The notes beneath the pieces are model-generated. The model had not been told where the DNA came from, made no database searches, and worked only from the letters and a program-made list of their open reading frames with translations. Source: Rutidosis leptorrhynchoides (Eukaryota; Streptophyta; Magnoliopsida; Asterales; Asteraceae). Taken from it: a DNA stretch of 64,000 nt. Shown piece after piece: positions 45,249 through 58,186 of this stretch; position 1 is the first letter of the stretch; each line of letters begins with the position of its first letter. Location of the stretch: contig NC_092339.1 in NCBI RefSeq assembly GCF_046630445.1, positions 311,797,501 through 311,861,500 on the forward strand, written 5' to 3'. The translations under genes and the position numbers were made by a program.

Positions 45249-47244
45249 TGATAATGCTAAAAACGAACATATATTTCATAGCATTATTCCTCAAGAAAGA
45301 CAAGCTTTTAGTTGCAATTGTTCTATTTAAAAGTGATATTCGTTTAAATAATAAAAGGTGAAGAAAAAAGACAGATTCGACGAATTGAAGACGCAAACGA
45401 CCAAAAAGCTCAAAAGTACAAAAGACAATCAAAGAGGTTCCAATTATTGATAAGAAACGTCTCGAAATTACAAGAGTACAAGATTCAAAATGCAAAGTAA
45501 AAGATATTAAATTGTACGCAAGGACGTTCGAAAATCCGGAACCGGGACCAGAGTCAACTCTCAACGCTCGACGCAACGGACTAAAAATTACAAATCAACT
45601 ATGCACATAAATATAATATAATATTTAAATAATTCTTATAATTATTTATATATTATATAATATATTATAAACCGTCGGCAAGAAAGGCTCCAAACTTTTG
45701 TGAGCTGTAAAAGCAAACTCCGCGACTCGCGGAGTTTGAAGGCAAAAAGGGCCGCGAGTCGCGGAGCCCCAAATTCTGAAACTCCCTATAAAAGCAAACG
45801 AATTCTGATCGCAAAAACCAAAATATATATCCATCTCTCTATCTATATCGTAATATTTATATTTATAATTTATATTTTAATTTTAATTTTAATTATAATT
45901 CTAATAATAAAGGTATGTTAGCGAATGTTGTAAGGGTGTAAGTCGAAATTCTGTCCGTGTAACGCTACGCTATTTTTAATCATTGTAAGTTATGTTCAAC
46001 CTTTTTAATTTAATGTCTCGTAGCTAAGTTATTATTATGCTTATTTAAAACGAAGTAATCATGATGTTGGGCTAATTATTAAAATTGGGTAATTGGGCTT
46101 TGTACCATAATTGGGGTTTGGACAAAAGAACGACACTTGTGGAAATTAGACTATGGGCTATTAATGGGCTTTATATTTGTTTAACTAAATGATAGTTTGT
46201 TAATGTTAATATAAAGATTTACAATTGGGCGTCCCTATAAATTACCATATACACTCGATCGGACACGATGGGCGGGGTATTTATATGTACGAATAATCGT
46301 TCATTTAACCGGACACGGGAATGGATTAATAGCCACTAGAATAATTAAAACAGGGGTGAAATTATGTACAAGGACACTTGGTATAATTGATAACAAAATA
46401 TTAAAACCTTGGGTTACACTCAGTCGACATCCTGGTGTAATTATTAAACAAAGTATTAAAATCTTGTTACAGTTTAAGTCCCCAATTAGTTGGAATATTT
46501 AACTTCGGGTATAAGGATAATTTGACGAGGACACTCGCACTTTATATTTATGACTGATGGACTGTTATGGACAAAAACCAGACAGACATATTAAATAATC
46601 CAGGACAAAGGACAATTAACCCATGGGCATAAAACTAAAATCAACACGTCAAACATCATGATTACGGAAGTTTAAATAAGCATAATTCTTTTATTTCATA
46701 TTTAATTTCCTTTATTTTATATTTAATTGCACTTCTAATTATCGCATTTTTATTGTTATTGTATTTAATTGCACTTTTAATTATCGTACTTTTTAATTAT
46801 CGCAAGTTTATTTTATCGCACTTTTATTATTCGCAATTTCCTTATCGTTATTTACTTTACGCTTTAAATTAAGTCTTGTATTTATTTATTATTTTACATT
46901 TGGTTTTAACTGCGACTAAAGTTTTAAAATCGATAAACCAGTCATTAAACGGTAAAAACCCCCCTTTATAATAATAATATTACTTATATATATATTTGTA
47001 TTTTTATAAAAGTAAACTAATATAGCGTTAAACTTTGTTTAAAGATTTTCCCTGTGGAACGAACCGGACTTACTAAAAACTACACTACTGTACGATTAGG
47101 TACACTGCCTATAAGTGTTGTAGCAAGGTTTAAGTATATCCATTCTATAAATAAATAAATATCTTGTGTAAAATTGTATCGTATTTAATAGTATTTTCTG
47201 CTAAAATATAATAGCTATTTTATATACACTCCGCTACTACATCA
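45249..47244 (+). repeat. 5' LTR of element F
   Basis: The LTR opens TGATAATGCTAAAAACG and closes CTACTACATCA. The TATA box CTATAAAAG is at 45786-45794 and the palindrome pair at 45714-45770. Confidence 0.93.
45714..45770. repeat. Paired GC palindromes, element F 5' LTR
   Basis: CTCCGCGACTCGCGGAG and CCGCGAGTCGCGG are both perfect, separated by about 19 bases and ending shortly before the TATA box. Confidence 0.88.
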
Positions 47245-47251
47245 AGTATTT

Positions 47252-47269
47252 TTGGCACCGCTGCCGGGG
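47252..47269 (+). other. Primer-binding site of element F
   Basis: TTGGCACCGCTGCCGGGGAA lies just after the 5' LTR at about 47251-47270, equivalent to TGGCGCCGCTGTCGGGGA in E with a couple of differences. Confidence 0.78.
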
Positions 47270-48770
47270 AACTCTTAAACGCCGGAAGCGTAACGCTAAT
47301 ATAAAGAAAAAAAAGATTTTTTGTTTACTTTTATTAAAATTCGTTTTTATAAAAATACGTTTTTAATTATTCAAAAATATAAAAAGAAAAACAAAAATAT
47401 AAGTATTTTTAAGATTTTGTTAAATATTTAAGTTTTATAAAGTTTCTTTATTTTTATATAAGTTTTATTTAAGTATTTTGTTTTTATTTAAAACATAAAA
47501 AAAACCGAAAAAAAAATATTTAATATATATAAATCTACTTTTAAGATATTTTTAAAAATTATAAAGTAGTTCTATTTTTATTTAAGTTTTTAAATATAAG
47601 TTTTTATTATACAAATATCTTGATATAAACAGAAAATATAAAAACAGAAAATATAAAATAAAAAAAAAGGTCAAATTTTGAACTGTACCAGAGTTGAATT
47701 TTGGAACCCCGCGACTCGCGGGGTTTGCTGCTTGGAATACCGCAACTCGCGGAGCCGTCTGACACGGGCACACAGCAACCCTAATTTGGCATTTATTACG
47801 GAATTTTAATTATTATTATTAATTAATTAGTATTTAGGGTTAATTAATTTATTATTTAGTTTAAAGATTTAATTAATTTGTATTAATTATTTTTAATTAG
47901 TTTTATTTATTTAAAATTAATAGTTTTAATAAATAAATAATATAAAAATAATATTTTTATAAAAATTGTATTTTTTTACAACTTTTTGTATATTTTTATA
48001 TTTTGTCCCTTTTTAATCGTTTTAGCGTAATATTTGTATTTTTAGCTCATATTTAGTTTTAAACTTAGTTTTTGCCATAGTTATTTATACTTCTAGATTT
48101 TTAGGCTTTGCCGTAGAATTCCTTAAGTGCTTTTTCTTTAGACTAAGATTTAGGTGCTTTAGAATTTTGCGACGCCTTTTTAAGTTTTAGTTTCTTTTTA
48201 AGTTATTTCCATTTGGGATATAGTTTTTCCTGTAAGCTTTAATATTTTTAGACGACTTTTACCAATGTATCAATTATCATTCCAATTAGTAATCTCAATT
48301 TGCGATTATAATTTTAAGTTAGTTGTAGTAATAAGGTTAGGTTAGTCAAGTGTTTTTAAGTTTTATAAGTTTTTTTTATTTTTCCGTCACCTTTTATTTT
48401 TCTTTCTTATTTTTCTTTTTCGACCTTTTTCGACGAACTCTTTTTCTTTCTTATTTCTCGCTATTCTAGTTTTTAGGACATAGATTTTTAATCTACTTCT
48501 TATCTAAATTTCTTAAAATTACGAAAATTTATTTTAAATGGTTAAATTGATAGACATCAAAATTTTTTGGTTCGTAGTAATAGTTGGATTTGTACGTGGA
48601 CCGGGTTATTGGAGCCAAACAGTCCTCAATTATATTGAGACCAAACGAATCCTGCCCCTCTGCTGCATCTTTTGGCTATTCGAAACGTGGGCAAAATCAG
48701 AAAAGTCTATTGATTGGATAACTTATTATAATTTTTCTTTCCTTTTAAAAACTAATAGGATATTCAGTGA
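47270..48770 (+). other. Leader region of element F
   Basis: A very AT-rich leader contains a palindrome pair (47705-47757) and, near its end, a small hydrophobic frame starting at 48538. It resembles 22964-24569 of E. Confidence 0.7.
47705..47757. repeat. Paired GC palindromes, element F leader
   Basis: CCCCGCGACTCGCGGGG and CCGCAACTCGCGG with the usual spacing. The first unit's flanks changed on both arms together (CCCC/GGGG where other copies have CTCC/GGAG), so pairing is kept. Confidence 0.82.
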
Positions 48771-48819
48771 ATGCACCGAGCAAGACGTTCATCACCTTTT
48801 GTACGTTCACCACCTGTAA
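48538..48819 (+). CDS. Small hydrophobic upstream frame before gag of element F
   Basis: A 93-codon frame begins MVKLIDIKIFWFVVIVGFV like that of E (24338), keeps the hydrophobic segment, and runs over the gag start at 48771 in another frame. No family is recognised. Overlap with the gag start would allow it to affect gag translation. Confidence 0.3.
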   Translation: MVKLIDIKIFWFVVIVGFVRGPGYWSQTVLNYIETKRILPLCCIFWLFETWAKSEKSIDWITYYNFSFLLKTNRIFSECTEQDVHHLLYVHHL

Positions 48820-51434
48820 CTAGATCAAGACATTTAGCAAATATTACCACCGTTGATTTTTCTTTAGAATCGTCATCCAGTCGACCAAGTACTCCAGTTC
48901 AAATTTTCGATAATACATTTTTTGAACCCGACCTCACAATTTAGAATCCGGAGAATATTCAGGAATGATTCGTAGATCCTGAACCACTTAATTTTCCTCC
49001 TGAACCACCAATCATTCAAACAGAGATTATTGAGGAACGAACCATTAAATCAGAATCCTCTAGTGATTCCGATTCAACAAATTCAATTATGGAGAATCTG
49101 GAACCTTTAAGTATGAAAGACCGAATGAGAGCTAAACGCACTAGCCAAGGTCACGCAATTACTCATCCAGACATTAATGCGCCAGATTATGAAATCAAAG
49201 GACAAATTCTACACATGGTGACTAATCAATGCCAATTTAGTGGTGCGCCGAAGGAAGATCCAAATGAACATTTACGTACCTTTAATAGGATCTGCACACT
49301 ATTTAAAATCCGAGAAGTGGAGGATGAACAGATATATCTCATGTTATTTCCCTGGACTTTAAAGGGAGAAGCCAAAGATTGGTTGGAATCGTTACCTGAA
49401 GGGGCGATTGATACATGGGACGTTTTAGTTGAAAAATTTCTTAAACAATTCTTTCCTGCATCTAAAGCCGTAAGACTTCAAGGAGAAATTGTTACGTTCA
49501 CACAGAAACCAAATGAAACTCTATATGAGGCGTGGACAAGATTTGGAAAGTTGTTAAGAGGATGTCCGCAACATGGTTTAGACACCTGTCAAATAGTACA
49601 AATATTCTACCAAGGATGCGACATCACTACAAGGAAAGACATAGATATAGCAGCTGGTGGTTCTATTATGAAGAAAACCGAAACTGATGCTTACAAAATT
49701 ATTGATAACACTGCTTCCCACTCACATGAGTGGCACCAAGAAAAAGATATCGTTAGATCATCTAAAGCAGCTAGAGCCGATTCTAGCCATGACTTAGATT
49801 CCATTTCCGCAAAGATAGATGCTGTTGAGAGACGAATGGAAAAGATAACTAAGGATATTCACTCAATACGAATTAGTTGTGAGCAGTGTGGAGGACCACA
49901 CATGACAAAAGATTGTCTCAGTATTGAATTAACAATAGAACAAAGAGAGAATATTTCATACATAAACCAAAGGCCTGGAAATAATTATCAGAATAATTAT
50001 CAACCGCCAAGACCGATTTACAATCAAAACCAGAATTATAACCAAAATATTCCATACAACAACCAACAAGGTCCTAGCAATCAACAAATATCCAATAATA
50101 CTTACAATCAGCAAAGACCTAATTTTCAAAACAAACCACCACAACAAACCGATGATAAAAAGCCGAATTTAGAAGATATGATGACGAAGCTAGTTGAAAC
50201 TCAAACGCAGTTTTTCACATCTCAGAAACAAACTAATGAACAAAATGCTCAAGCATTTAGAAATCAACAAGCTTCTATTCAAAATCTGGAACAAGAAGTA
50301 AGTAACCTAGCAAGGTTAATAGGTGAAAGAAAACCGGGAAGTCTACCTAGTGATACAAATGCTAACCCCCGGAATGAAACAGCTAAAGCTATTACCACAA
50401 GAATTGGTACAACGCTTAAACCACCTGAAATACCTGTAACTTCTGATGAAGCTATTCCTACTCCACAAGAACCCCAACCTAATCAAGATAAGGAAAAAGA
50501 ACCGGTAGTTGAAAAGGTTAATGAAGATAACACAGTTAAGGCTAAACCTTATGTTAAACCATACCAACCACCACTTCCTTACCCGAGTAAAATGAAGAAA
50601 GAGAAACTTGAAGCCGAGCAATTCAAATTCTTGGATATGTTTAAACAGATAAATGTAAATCTTCCTTTCATTGATGTGATTTCAGGAATGCCTAGATATG
50701 CTAAATTCTTGAAAGATCTAATCTCAAATAGAAAGAAAATGGAAGGACTCTCGGCTGTTACTATGAATGCTAATTGTTCAGCAGTGCTGTTGAATAAGAT
50801 ACCAGAAAAACTATCTGATCCAGGAAGTTTCACAATTCCCTGTTTTCTGGGTAGTCTTAGTTCAATAGAAGCATTGGCAGACTTAGGTGCTAGTATAAAT
50901 CTAGTGCCATATTCACTATATGCTAAACTAGACCTTGGAGAATTGAAACCAACCAGAATAAGCATACAACTAGCCGATAGATCAATAAAATATCCTAGAG
51001 GGATAATGGAGAACATGCTAGTTAAAGTTGGTACTTTAGTATTTCCAGTAAATTTTGTTGTTTTGGACATGGAAGAAGATTCTCAAGTTCCTCTCATATT
51101 AGGAAGACCATTCTTAAACACGACTAAAGCAATGATAGACGTGTTCGGTAAGAAACTGACCCTAAGTATAGAGGATGAGAGTGTTACCTTTTCAGTTGAT
51201 AGAGCAATGCAACAACCACAATCTGCAGATGATACATGTTATTATATTCAAACTATAGATGCACATGCAGAATTATTAGAAGAATTTCCAGAATTACAAG
51301 GAACAGGAGAATGTTCTTTAGGAGAAGGTAATGAACCAATTGATGAAGCTGAAATGTTAGCTACACTTATAGCTAATGGATATGAACCAACAACAGAAGA
51401 AATTCAAATGCTAAAAGAAGAAGACAGATATTGA
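48771..51434 (+). pseudogene. gag and protease of element F
   Basis: The ATG at 48771 opens the same basic N-terminus as in E. The main frame (49089-51434, 781 codons) holds the capsid domain at residues about 50-150 (FPWTLKGEAKDWLESLPEGA), a helical stretch near 240, and a knuckle-like CEQCGGPHMTKDC near 264-276. An Asn/Gln/Pro-rich tail at 290-370 follows, then an aspartic protease around 580-700 with DLGAS near residue 597 and ILGRPFLNTTKAMIDVFGKK. Gag and protease share one frame, so protease would be made as a gag fusion. The whole region is well preserved but not unbroken. Confidence 0.9.
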
Positions 51435-53003
51435 TACAAATCATCGATAGAAGAACCTCCGAAATTAGAGTTAAAGCCACTTCCAAACCATTTGGAATAC
51501 GCTTATTTACATGGTGAATCTGAATTACCTGTAATAATATCGTCTTCTCTTACTGAAAATGAGAAATCATAACTCATTTCTGTGTTGAAAGCTCATAAAC
51601 CAGCCATTGCATGGAAGATTCATGATATTAAAGGAATAAGTCCTTCGTATTGCACACATAAAATCCTTATGGAAGAAGGTCATAAAATGTATGTGCAACG
51701 CCAACGAAGACTAAATCCTAATATGCAAGATGTAGTTAAGAAAGAGATTATTAAACTGCTAGATGCAGGTTTAATTTATCCAATTTCTGATAGTCCATGG
51801 GTAAGCCCAGTTCAATGCGTGCCTAAGAAGGGTGGCATGACTGTCATTACAAATGAGAAAAATGAGCTTATTCCTACTAGGACTGTAACAGGATGGCGTG
51901 TGTGTATTGATTATAGAAAATTAAATGACGCCACCAGAAAAGATCACTTTCCGTTACCTTTCATTGATCAAATGTTGGAAAGATTAGCCGAAAATAGTTA
52001 CTATTGTTTTCTAGATGGATTTTCCGGATATTTTCAAATTCCAATAGCACCCGAAGATCAAGAGAAAACCACATTCACGTGCCCTTATGGTACTTTTGCT
52101 TACAAACGCATGCCATTTGGACTTTGCAACGCCCCTGCAACCTTTCAAAGGTGTATGATGGCGATTTTTCATGACATGATAGAAGAATGCATGGAAGTTT
52201 TCATGGATGACTTTTCAGTCTTCGGTGATACATTTGAATCATGTCTAGTTAATCTGGAACGAATGCTTATTAGATGCGAACAATCAAATCTAGTTCTTAA
52301 TTGGGAAAAATGCCATTTTATGGTTAAAGAGGGCATCGTTCTTGGACATAAAATTTCAAAAGAAGGAATTGAAGTGGATAGAGCTAAAGTAGATGTAATT
52401 GCTAAACTTCCACATCCCACCAATGTTAGAGGAGTTAGGAGTTTTCTAGGGCATGCCGGTTTTTACCGACGTTTCATAAAAGATTTTTCTAAAATTGCCA
52501 CTCTTATGAATAAACTCCTAGAAAAAGATGCTCCATTCATCTTTTCAGATGAGTGTATCAAATCTTTTAATATTCTTAAAGAGAAACTCACTAATGCGCC
52601 GATCATGATAACACCAAATTGGAATCTACCATTTGAACTAATGTGCGATGCAAGTGATTTTGCAATGGGAGCCGTTTTAGGACAAAGGATTGAAAAACGA
52701 TTTCAACCTATATATTTTGCTAGTAAGATGTTACAAGGAGTACAAACGAACTATACAACTACTGAAAAAGAACTCCTTGCTATTGTCTTTACTTTTGACA
52801 AATTTCGATCATATCTCGTTCTAGCAAAAACGGTGGTTTATACCGACCATTCTGCTCTTAGATACCTATTTTCGAAACAAGATGCTAAACCAAGATTTAT
52901 CCGTTGGATCTTACTCTTACAAGAGTTTGATATTGAAATCCGAGATAAAAGAGGAGCAGAAAATCTCGCCGCAGATCATCTTTCTTGTCTTGAAAATCCC
53001 TAA
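51435..53003 (+). pseudogene. Reverse transcriptase and RNase H of element F
   Basis: The 473-codon frame at 51582-53003 carries RT ([40 protein letters not shown], catalytic FMDD at 52200-52211, [20 protein letters not shown]) and RNase H ([54 protein letters not shown]). The catalytic RT motif is intact. Synthesises element DNA from RNA. Close to, and better preserved than, the E copy; not wholly unbroken. Confidence 0.92.
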
Positions 53004-54374
53004 TTAGAAGTTCTAAATGAATCGGCCATACAAGACAACTTTCCTGATGAATATCTATTGAAGATAGATTATAAAGAAATTCCATGGTTTGCAGACTATG
53101 CAAACTACTTAGTTTGTGGATTCCTTGAAAAAGGATTATCGTACCAAAGACGAAAGAAATTCTTCAGTGATATAAAATACTATTTTTGGGAAGATCCACA
53201 TCTGTTTAAAAGTTGTCCCGATGGAATAATACGCCGATGTGTATTTGGAGATGAAGCTAGTAAAATATTAAACCATTGTCACACAGGACCAACAGGAGGG
53301 CATTATGGGCCTCAACTAACAGCAAGAAAAGTTTATGATGCTGGATTATATTGGCCGACAATTTACAAAGACGCACACCTTCTTTGCAAATCCTGTGATG
53401 CATGTCAAAGGGCTGGAAAAATAAGTCAACGTGATGAAATGCCACAAAATGTCATACAAGTATGTGAAGTATTTGACATTTGGGGTATTGACTTTATGGG
53501 TCCATTTCCAAAATCTCATAATAATCTATATATACTCGTAGCCATTGATTATGTATCTAAATGGGCGGAAGCACAAGCTCTCCCAGCTAACGATGCACGA
53601 GTTGTAGTCAACTTTTTAAAACGTCTTTTTGCAAGGTTTGGAACACCGAAAGCTTTAATAAGTGATCGGGGTACTCATTTCTGTAATAATCAACTTGAGA
53701 AAGTTCTTAAAAGATATGGAGTAACTCATAAAATCTCCACCGCATATCATCCACAAACAAGTGGACAAGTTGAAAATACCAACCGAGCTTTAAAACGTAT
53801 TCTAGAGAAAACCGTAGGATCAAATCCGAAGGAATGGTCCATTAAATTGGAGGATGCACTCTGGACTTTTAGAACAGCCTACAAAACTCCAATTGGAACC
53901 ACACCTTTTAGACTTGTTTATGGAAAAGCATGTCATCTTCCAATAGAAATTGAACACAAAGCATTTTGGGCTTTGAAGACATGTAATCTTGATTTACATT
54001 AAGCCGGACGTCTACGGTTAAGTCAACTAAACGAATTAGAAGAATTAAGACATGAAGCATACGATAATTCGTTAATCTATAAGGAAAGAACGAAGAAATG
54101 GCATGATAAAAGAATCAGAAGTTCAAAAGAATTTAAAGAAGGAGACAGAGTTCTTCTTTTCAATTCACGATTCAAGCTATTTCCTGGAAAATTGAAATCA
54201 AGATGGTCTGGACCATTCATTGTCAAAAGAGTTTTCCCATACGGAACGATAGAATTAATAAATTCAAATGAGATTGAATTTAAAGTTAATGGTCACAGAG
54301 TTAAACACTACATAGATAGTCCGATGGAAGTCGACAACGAAGTTAATCACAATTTTGACACCACAGCTAACTAA
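53004..54374 (+). pseudogene. Integrase of element F
   Basis: The frame at 53058-54002 has the HHCC zinc region ([12 protein letters not shown] ... [14 protein letters not shown]), a D-D-35-E core ([34 protein letters not shown]) and the [19 protein letters not shown] segment. The C-terminal part continues to 54374 ([20 protein letters not shown]), ending as in E. No chromodomain is seen, as expected for Athila. Few breaks. Confidence 0.9.
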
Positions 54375-54387
54375 GTGTGGGGAGAAT
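54373..54387 (+). other. Polypurine-tract-like motif 1 of element F
   Basis: AAGTGTGGGGAGAAT overlaps the integrase stop, the same as E at 33386. Confidence 0.6.
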
Positions 54388-54548
54388 CAAGTCTTTAAAG
54401 AATAATATGTATTTCTGTTAGAGTTAGATTGTCTGTTTTCGTGTAGTTCTCGAAAATGGAACCCGAATGGTCTTTCCCTAGCAGACCCTAAAGAACTAGT
54501 CTTCTCCCCCCATTCTGAATTTTTTTTTTTTTTTTAGGTTTTTACAAA

Positions 54549-54923
54549 ATGAAGACTGCCTGTGAACTAAACCATGGTCTAATGCTACACACTTTGATCA
54601 CTAAACATAATAATGACACACTTCCGAGTGAAATAGTATCAGTAATCAGAGACAGAATGGACGGAGTTAGAAAAGAATCCAGATGCGAAGATAATAAGTT
54701 ACAATTTGGTAAAGAAAAATCAAAATCCGCAGCGAAAAGAAGAGCACGACACCTAGAAAGATGTCACAAATGCGGAAAATGGTCACATGGAGGTAAATGT
54801 TCAAATAATCAAACCTATTCAAACACCGAATTTGTTACTTTATGCAGAGACGGACCGTTCATATGTTTAGAAGAAAAGACACTGAATGCTCGAGGTTACG
54901 CCTATGTAGCCATGGAAAACTAA
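54549..54923 (+). CDS. Accessory zinc-motif basic protein of element F
   Basis: A 124-codon frame is homologous to E 33547-33963. Residues 24-37 form a helix-like LPSEIVSVIRDRM, 55-71 are basic (KEKSKSAAKRRARHLER), and C72-X2-C75-X4-H80-X3-C84 is a zinc motif (CHKCGKWSHGGKC), followed by SNNQTYSNTEFVTLCRDGPF. Differences from E are scattered outside the ligands and the basic run. This suggests constraint, though two close copies are weak evidence. It lies between integrase and the env-like frame on the element's strand, about 175 bases after pol. Probable nucleic-acid-binding accessory protein; the resemblance to plant-virus cysteine-rich proteins is from memory. Confidence 0.65.
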   Translation: MKTACELNHGLMLHTLITKHNNDTLPSEIVSVIRDRMDGVRKESRCEDNKLQFGKEKSKSAAKRRARHLERCHKCGKWSHGGKCSNNQTYSNTEFVTLCRDGPFICLEEKTLNARGYAYVAMEN

Positions 54924-56157
54924 TTAAACCGACTATCTTATGAATGGGATAGATCATATAACTAAGAAATCTATTTCACAGGTATGTCTGTACAGTTTTT
55001 ATTTTTTTTATTTATTTTTATTTTTAACCTTTTGATAATAAATGCTAATTTGTTCGCTATAAAGTATTAAATTGGTATTGAATAAAATTAGGTTTAACGA
55101 CCGAAATTATTGATATCATTCAAAAATTTATTACATCACTGCGAAATTTAACGTTTATTCTTAAGGTATAAATATCTTTAAACAATCAACCCAAAATATT
55201 TCAAAAATTCGTCATGAGTTAAATTAGGTCTTGGAACCGAAATTACTTTACCGAAAAGAGGGGCTCATATTTTTGATAATATTTGATTGATTAAAGTGGG
55301 ATAAAAAGCCAAAAAAAAAAAGATTTTTAATTTTATTTTTACCATGTTTTTAAAATTAATATTTAAATCTTAAATTAATATTATAAACTTTGTAAAAACA
55401 ATATATTTAAAATTGTAAATATTTGAAAAATTAATATAAGTTTGGTGTGAATTTATAATATGAATTTTTAAATTAAGTTTGGTGTGAATTTTTAATTTTT
55501 AAAATACGAATTTTTAATTTTATGCATTTCAAATTTTAAGTTTGGTGTGAATTTTTAATATTAATTTTGAATTTTATATTTAAGTTGTGTGAATTTAAAA
55601 ACAAAAATTTACTTTATCTCATTAAGTTAAGAATATAATTTTTAAAATTCGTCGTAAGTTGAAGACTAGGTCTTTAAACCGAAATTGCTTTACCCAAGGG
55701 AGGGACGAGAACTTTTATTATCATTATTTTTAATCTTATTGAATTAAAGTATGCCAAAAACATTAAAAAAACCCAAAAATCTTAGCTTTTAAAACAATCG
55801 CTACAAAAAGACAAATTTTAAAATTTTGTCGAAGGACGGACTAGGACATCAATCCGAAACGACATCGTCCTAAATAACAAGGGAAACAAAATTTTAAAAT
55901 TAATTACTTAATTGTTTTAATTAGTATAAGATATAAAAAAAAAAAAAAAATACAAACTCCGCGAGTCACGGAGTTTGAAAGAGAAATCCACCGAGACTCG
56001 CGGAGGGACCGAAATACAGAAAAAAATAAAACGCTAAGAACTGATCAGTCCACACCACAACTCAAACATACAGCGAAAATACTCCGAAAAAACCCGCAAA
56101 AACACCCCCAAAATCACAATTTTTAACCGTTAATCATCAAATCTTTTACTAAAATCA
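54924..56157 (+). other. Intergenic region of element F before the env-like frame
   Basis: AT-rich, with repeated AAGTTTGGTGTGAATTT phrases (about 55437-55560), a palindrome pair at 55953-56010 and a C/A-rich leader-like stretch up to the ATG at about 56158. Equivalent to 33964-35085 of E. Confidence 0.55.
55953..56010. repeat. Paired GC palindromes, element F pre-env region
   Basis: CTCCGCGAGTCACGGAG and CCGAGACTCGCGG. Both units are slightly imperfect here. Confidence 0.82.
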
Positions 56158-56834
56158 TGTTGAGAAGGATGCTATCATGGAATTACTCAAGAAAAACGGT
56201 AAATTTCTACACCTAAACACCATTTAATCCGAAAATTAGTGTTCTTGAGCAATTTTTTCCCCAATTTGATTTTGATGCTTTTTAGTGTAATTATTCTTAA
56301 ATTGTTTATGTATTTTGCTTGTATAACCTAGATTGATGCTATTTAACATGATTAGAAGCCTTAAACTTCAAATTTAGAGTAATCTAGGGTTTGTGTTCTT
56401 GAGAAAATTTGGGGCTTTTTGATATAAACAGGTTATGGCCGATTTTTGTCATGAATTGTTGCTAAATTAAGTAGTGTAACATGTTTCGGTAGTTAAATGA
56501 TCCAAACTTTGAGCCTAAACATGATTTTGAGAATTAAAGTGGACTTTCTCAAGTCTAAAATTCATGAACTTGATTTTTGAAAGATAATGCCATTTGAAAC
56601 TTGTTTAATTGCTAGTAATGATTATTTTGACATGTTATTTGAGTTAAATGCTTATGAACTTGGCGAACATTTTCGTATATGCTTATTTGAAAAAGTGTAG
56701 ATTTGATAAAAATATGAAAATGAGCTTAAGTTTGATATAAATTGATCATGTCATTGTAATTATTTTGATTGATGATTTTGCTGACACTAATGCATATTTG
56801 GATGCACAAAAATTGTGTTTGATGTGTTTTGCAG
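56158..56834 (+). other. Candidate first exon and intron of the env-like gene in element F
   Basis: The ATG at about 56158 opens MLRRMLSWNYSRK. A GTAAAT donor follows at about 56200 and a TGTGTTTTGCAG acceptor ends at 56834. The layout is the same as in E, supporting a spliced env-like RNA. Inferred from sequence only. Confidence 0.5.
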
Positions 56835-58186
56835 ACTGAAAGGGGTGAATCTTCATCCCAAGCTCGCAATGCTCCTGCTGAGAATGCAGAACAACAGGAG
56901 GTGGATAACTACTACAAGCAAGATATACCTCATCCAGTCATGACATTTTCTGATATGCACTTGGAAGATTTGCACCCGAACCTGAGATTTGACAGACTTT
57001 GGATAGATTATCCAAAATACCAAAGGGGTTTGCATACTCTTCATTCTAAAGTTGTTGAGGTACCTAGGTTCATAGAATGGGGACCATTAGAAGCTGTAGA
57101 ATTGGCCGGGCCAATTAGGGAATTACTTGCACAGAGGTATGGTAATTCTACTTTTAGCGACTGGGTACATTTATTCACCATGCGTAGACCTGTATATAAA
57201 GTATGGTGTGAAGAATTGTTGTGTTGTATAGAATTAAATGATCGGGTAGCTAGTTTAACCGATCGATCTTTTATTAGATTTTTGTTAGGAGGTTCGATGC
57301 GCCACATGTCTTTACTAGACATGGCTCAGACTTTACGTATATATACGCCTGAGGAGTTAGCATCTGCCGATTGTAGAGGGTTGATACTAAATGGTAGAAA
57401 GATAGATGAAAATTTTGATACACATGGTGTATGGAGTCAAATGACAAGCCATCACCGATTCAAAGGGGGAAATTACTCTTATTTGGATATAGATAGAGCT
57501 GAATTAAGAGTAATTCATAGGTTTTTATCTAATTCGATTACACAAAGAGGTAAGAACAAGAAAAAGGTAAATGAACAGGATTTGTTTTACCATATGTGTA
57601 TTCGAGACCCACAAAGCGCTGTAAGTATACCTTATTGTGTGGGTTATTATTTATCAGCTATGGTTAGGGGGATGAGACCGCATAGCATAATAGGAGGTGG
57701 TATTTTTATTACTTTGATTACTGAATATCTCGGTGTGGATATAAGTCGGGGGGGGGGGGATTATTAGTCGAAGAACCAGAACCCCGCGATACTATAGGTT
57801 TAAATGTATACCATGGTGCGAAAGTTTTGAAGAGGCGAAATAACGCCGCAGTACAATACCATGGTAGACATCCACAGGTTGAGAGAAACCAACAACAAGG
57901 TAATGTAGGAGGGGGAAATGAAATGCAAGAAATGTAAAGGTTTATAGCTTCACAGGAGTACGAAAATGCTAGACAGAGAGCATTTGAAGATTGGCAAGTT
58001 CATCAAAACCAAATCATAGCTCATTGCCAACATATAGGTAGAAACTATATTCCTACTCCAAAACCCATATTCCCTCCCTGGTCTATAGAGATGCAACCAC
58101 CGTATCCTACGTATAACCCTGCCGAAGCATTTTATAGCACCTATGGTTATGCATGGAACCCCTATTGGTATCAGTATCATCCCTAG
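56835..58186 (+). pseudogene. Env-like / ATHILA-type frame of element F
   Basis: The main frame runs through 57767 with HPVMTFSDMHLEDLHPNLRF, VYKVWCEELLCCIELNDRVA, GGSMRHMSLLDMAQTLRIYT and the RMRP-type segment MVRGMRPHSIIGGGIFI. A Tyr/Pro/Gln-rich tail reaches about 58186. It resembles the plant ATHILA ORF family. The only hydrophobic patch (SIIGGGIFITLI) is short and unconvincing as a membrane anchor. The role is unknown; the name env-like reflects position. Few breaks. Confidence 0.77.
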
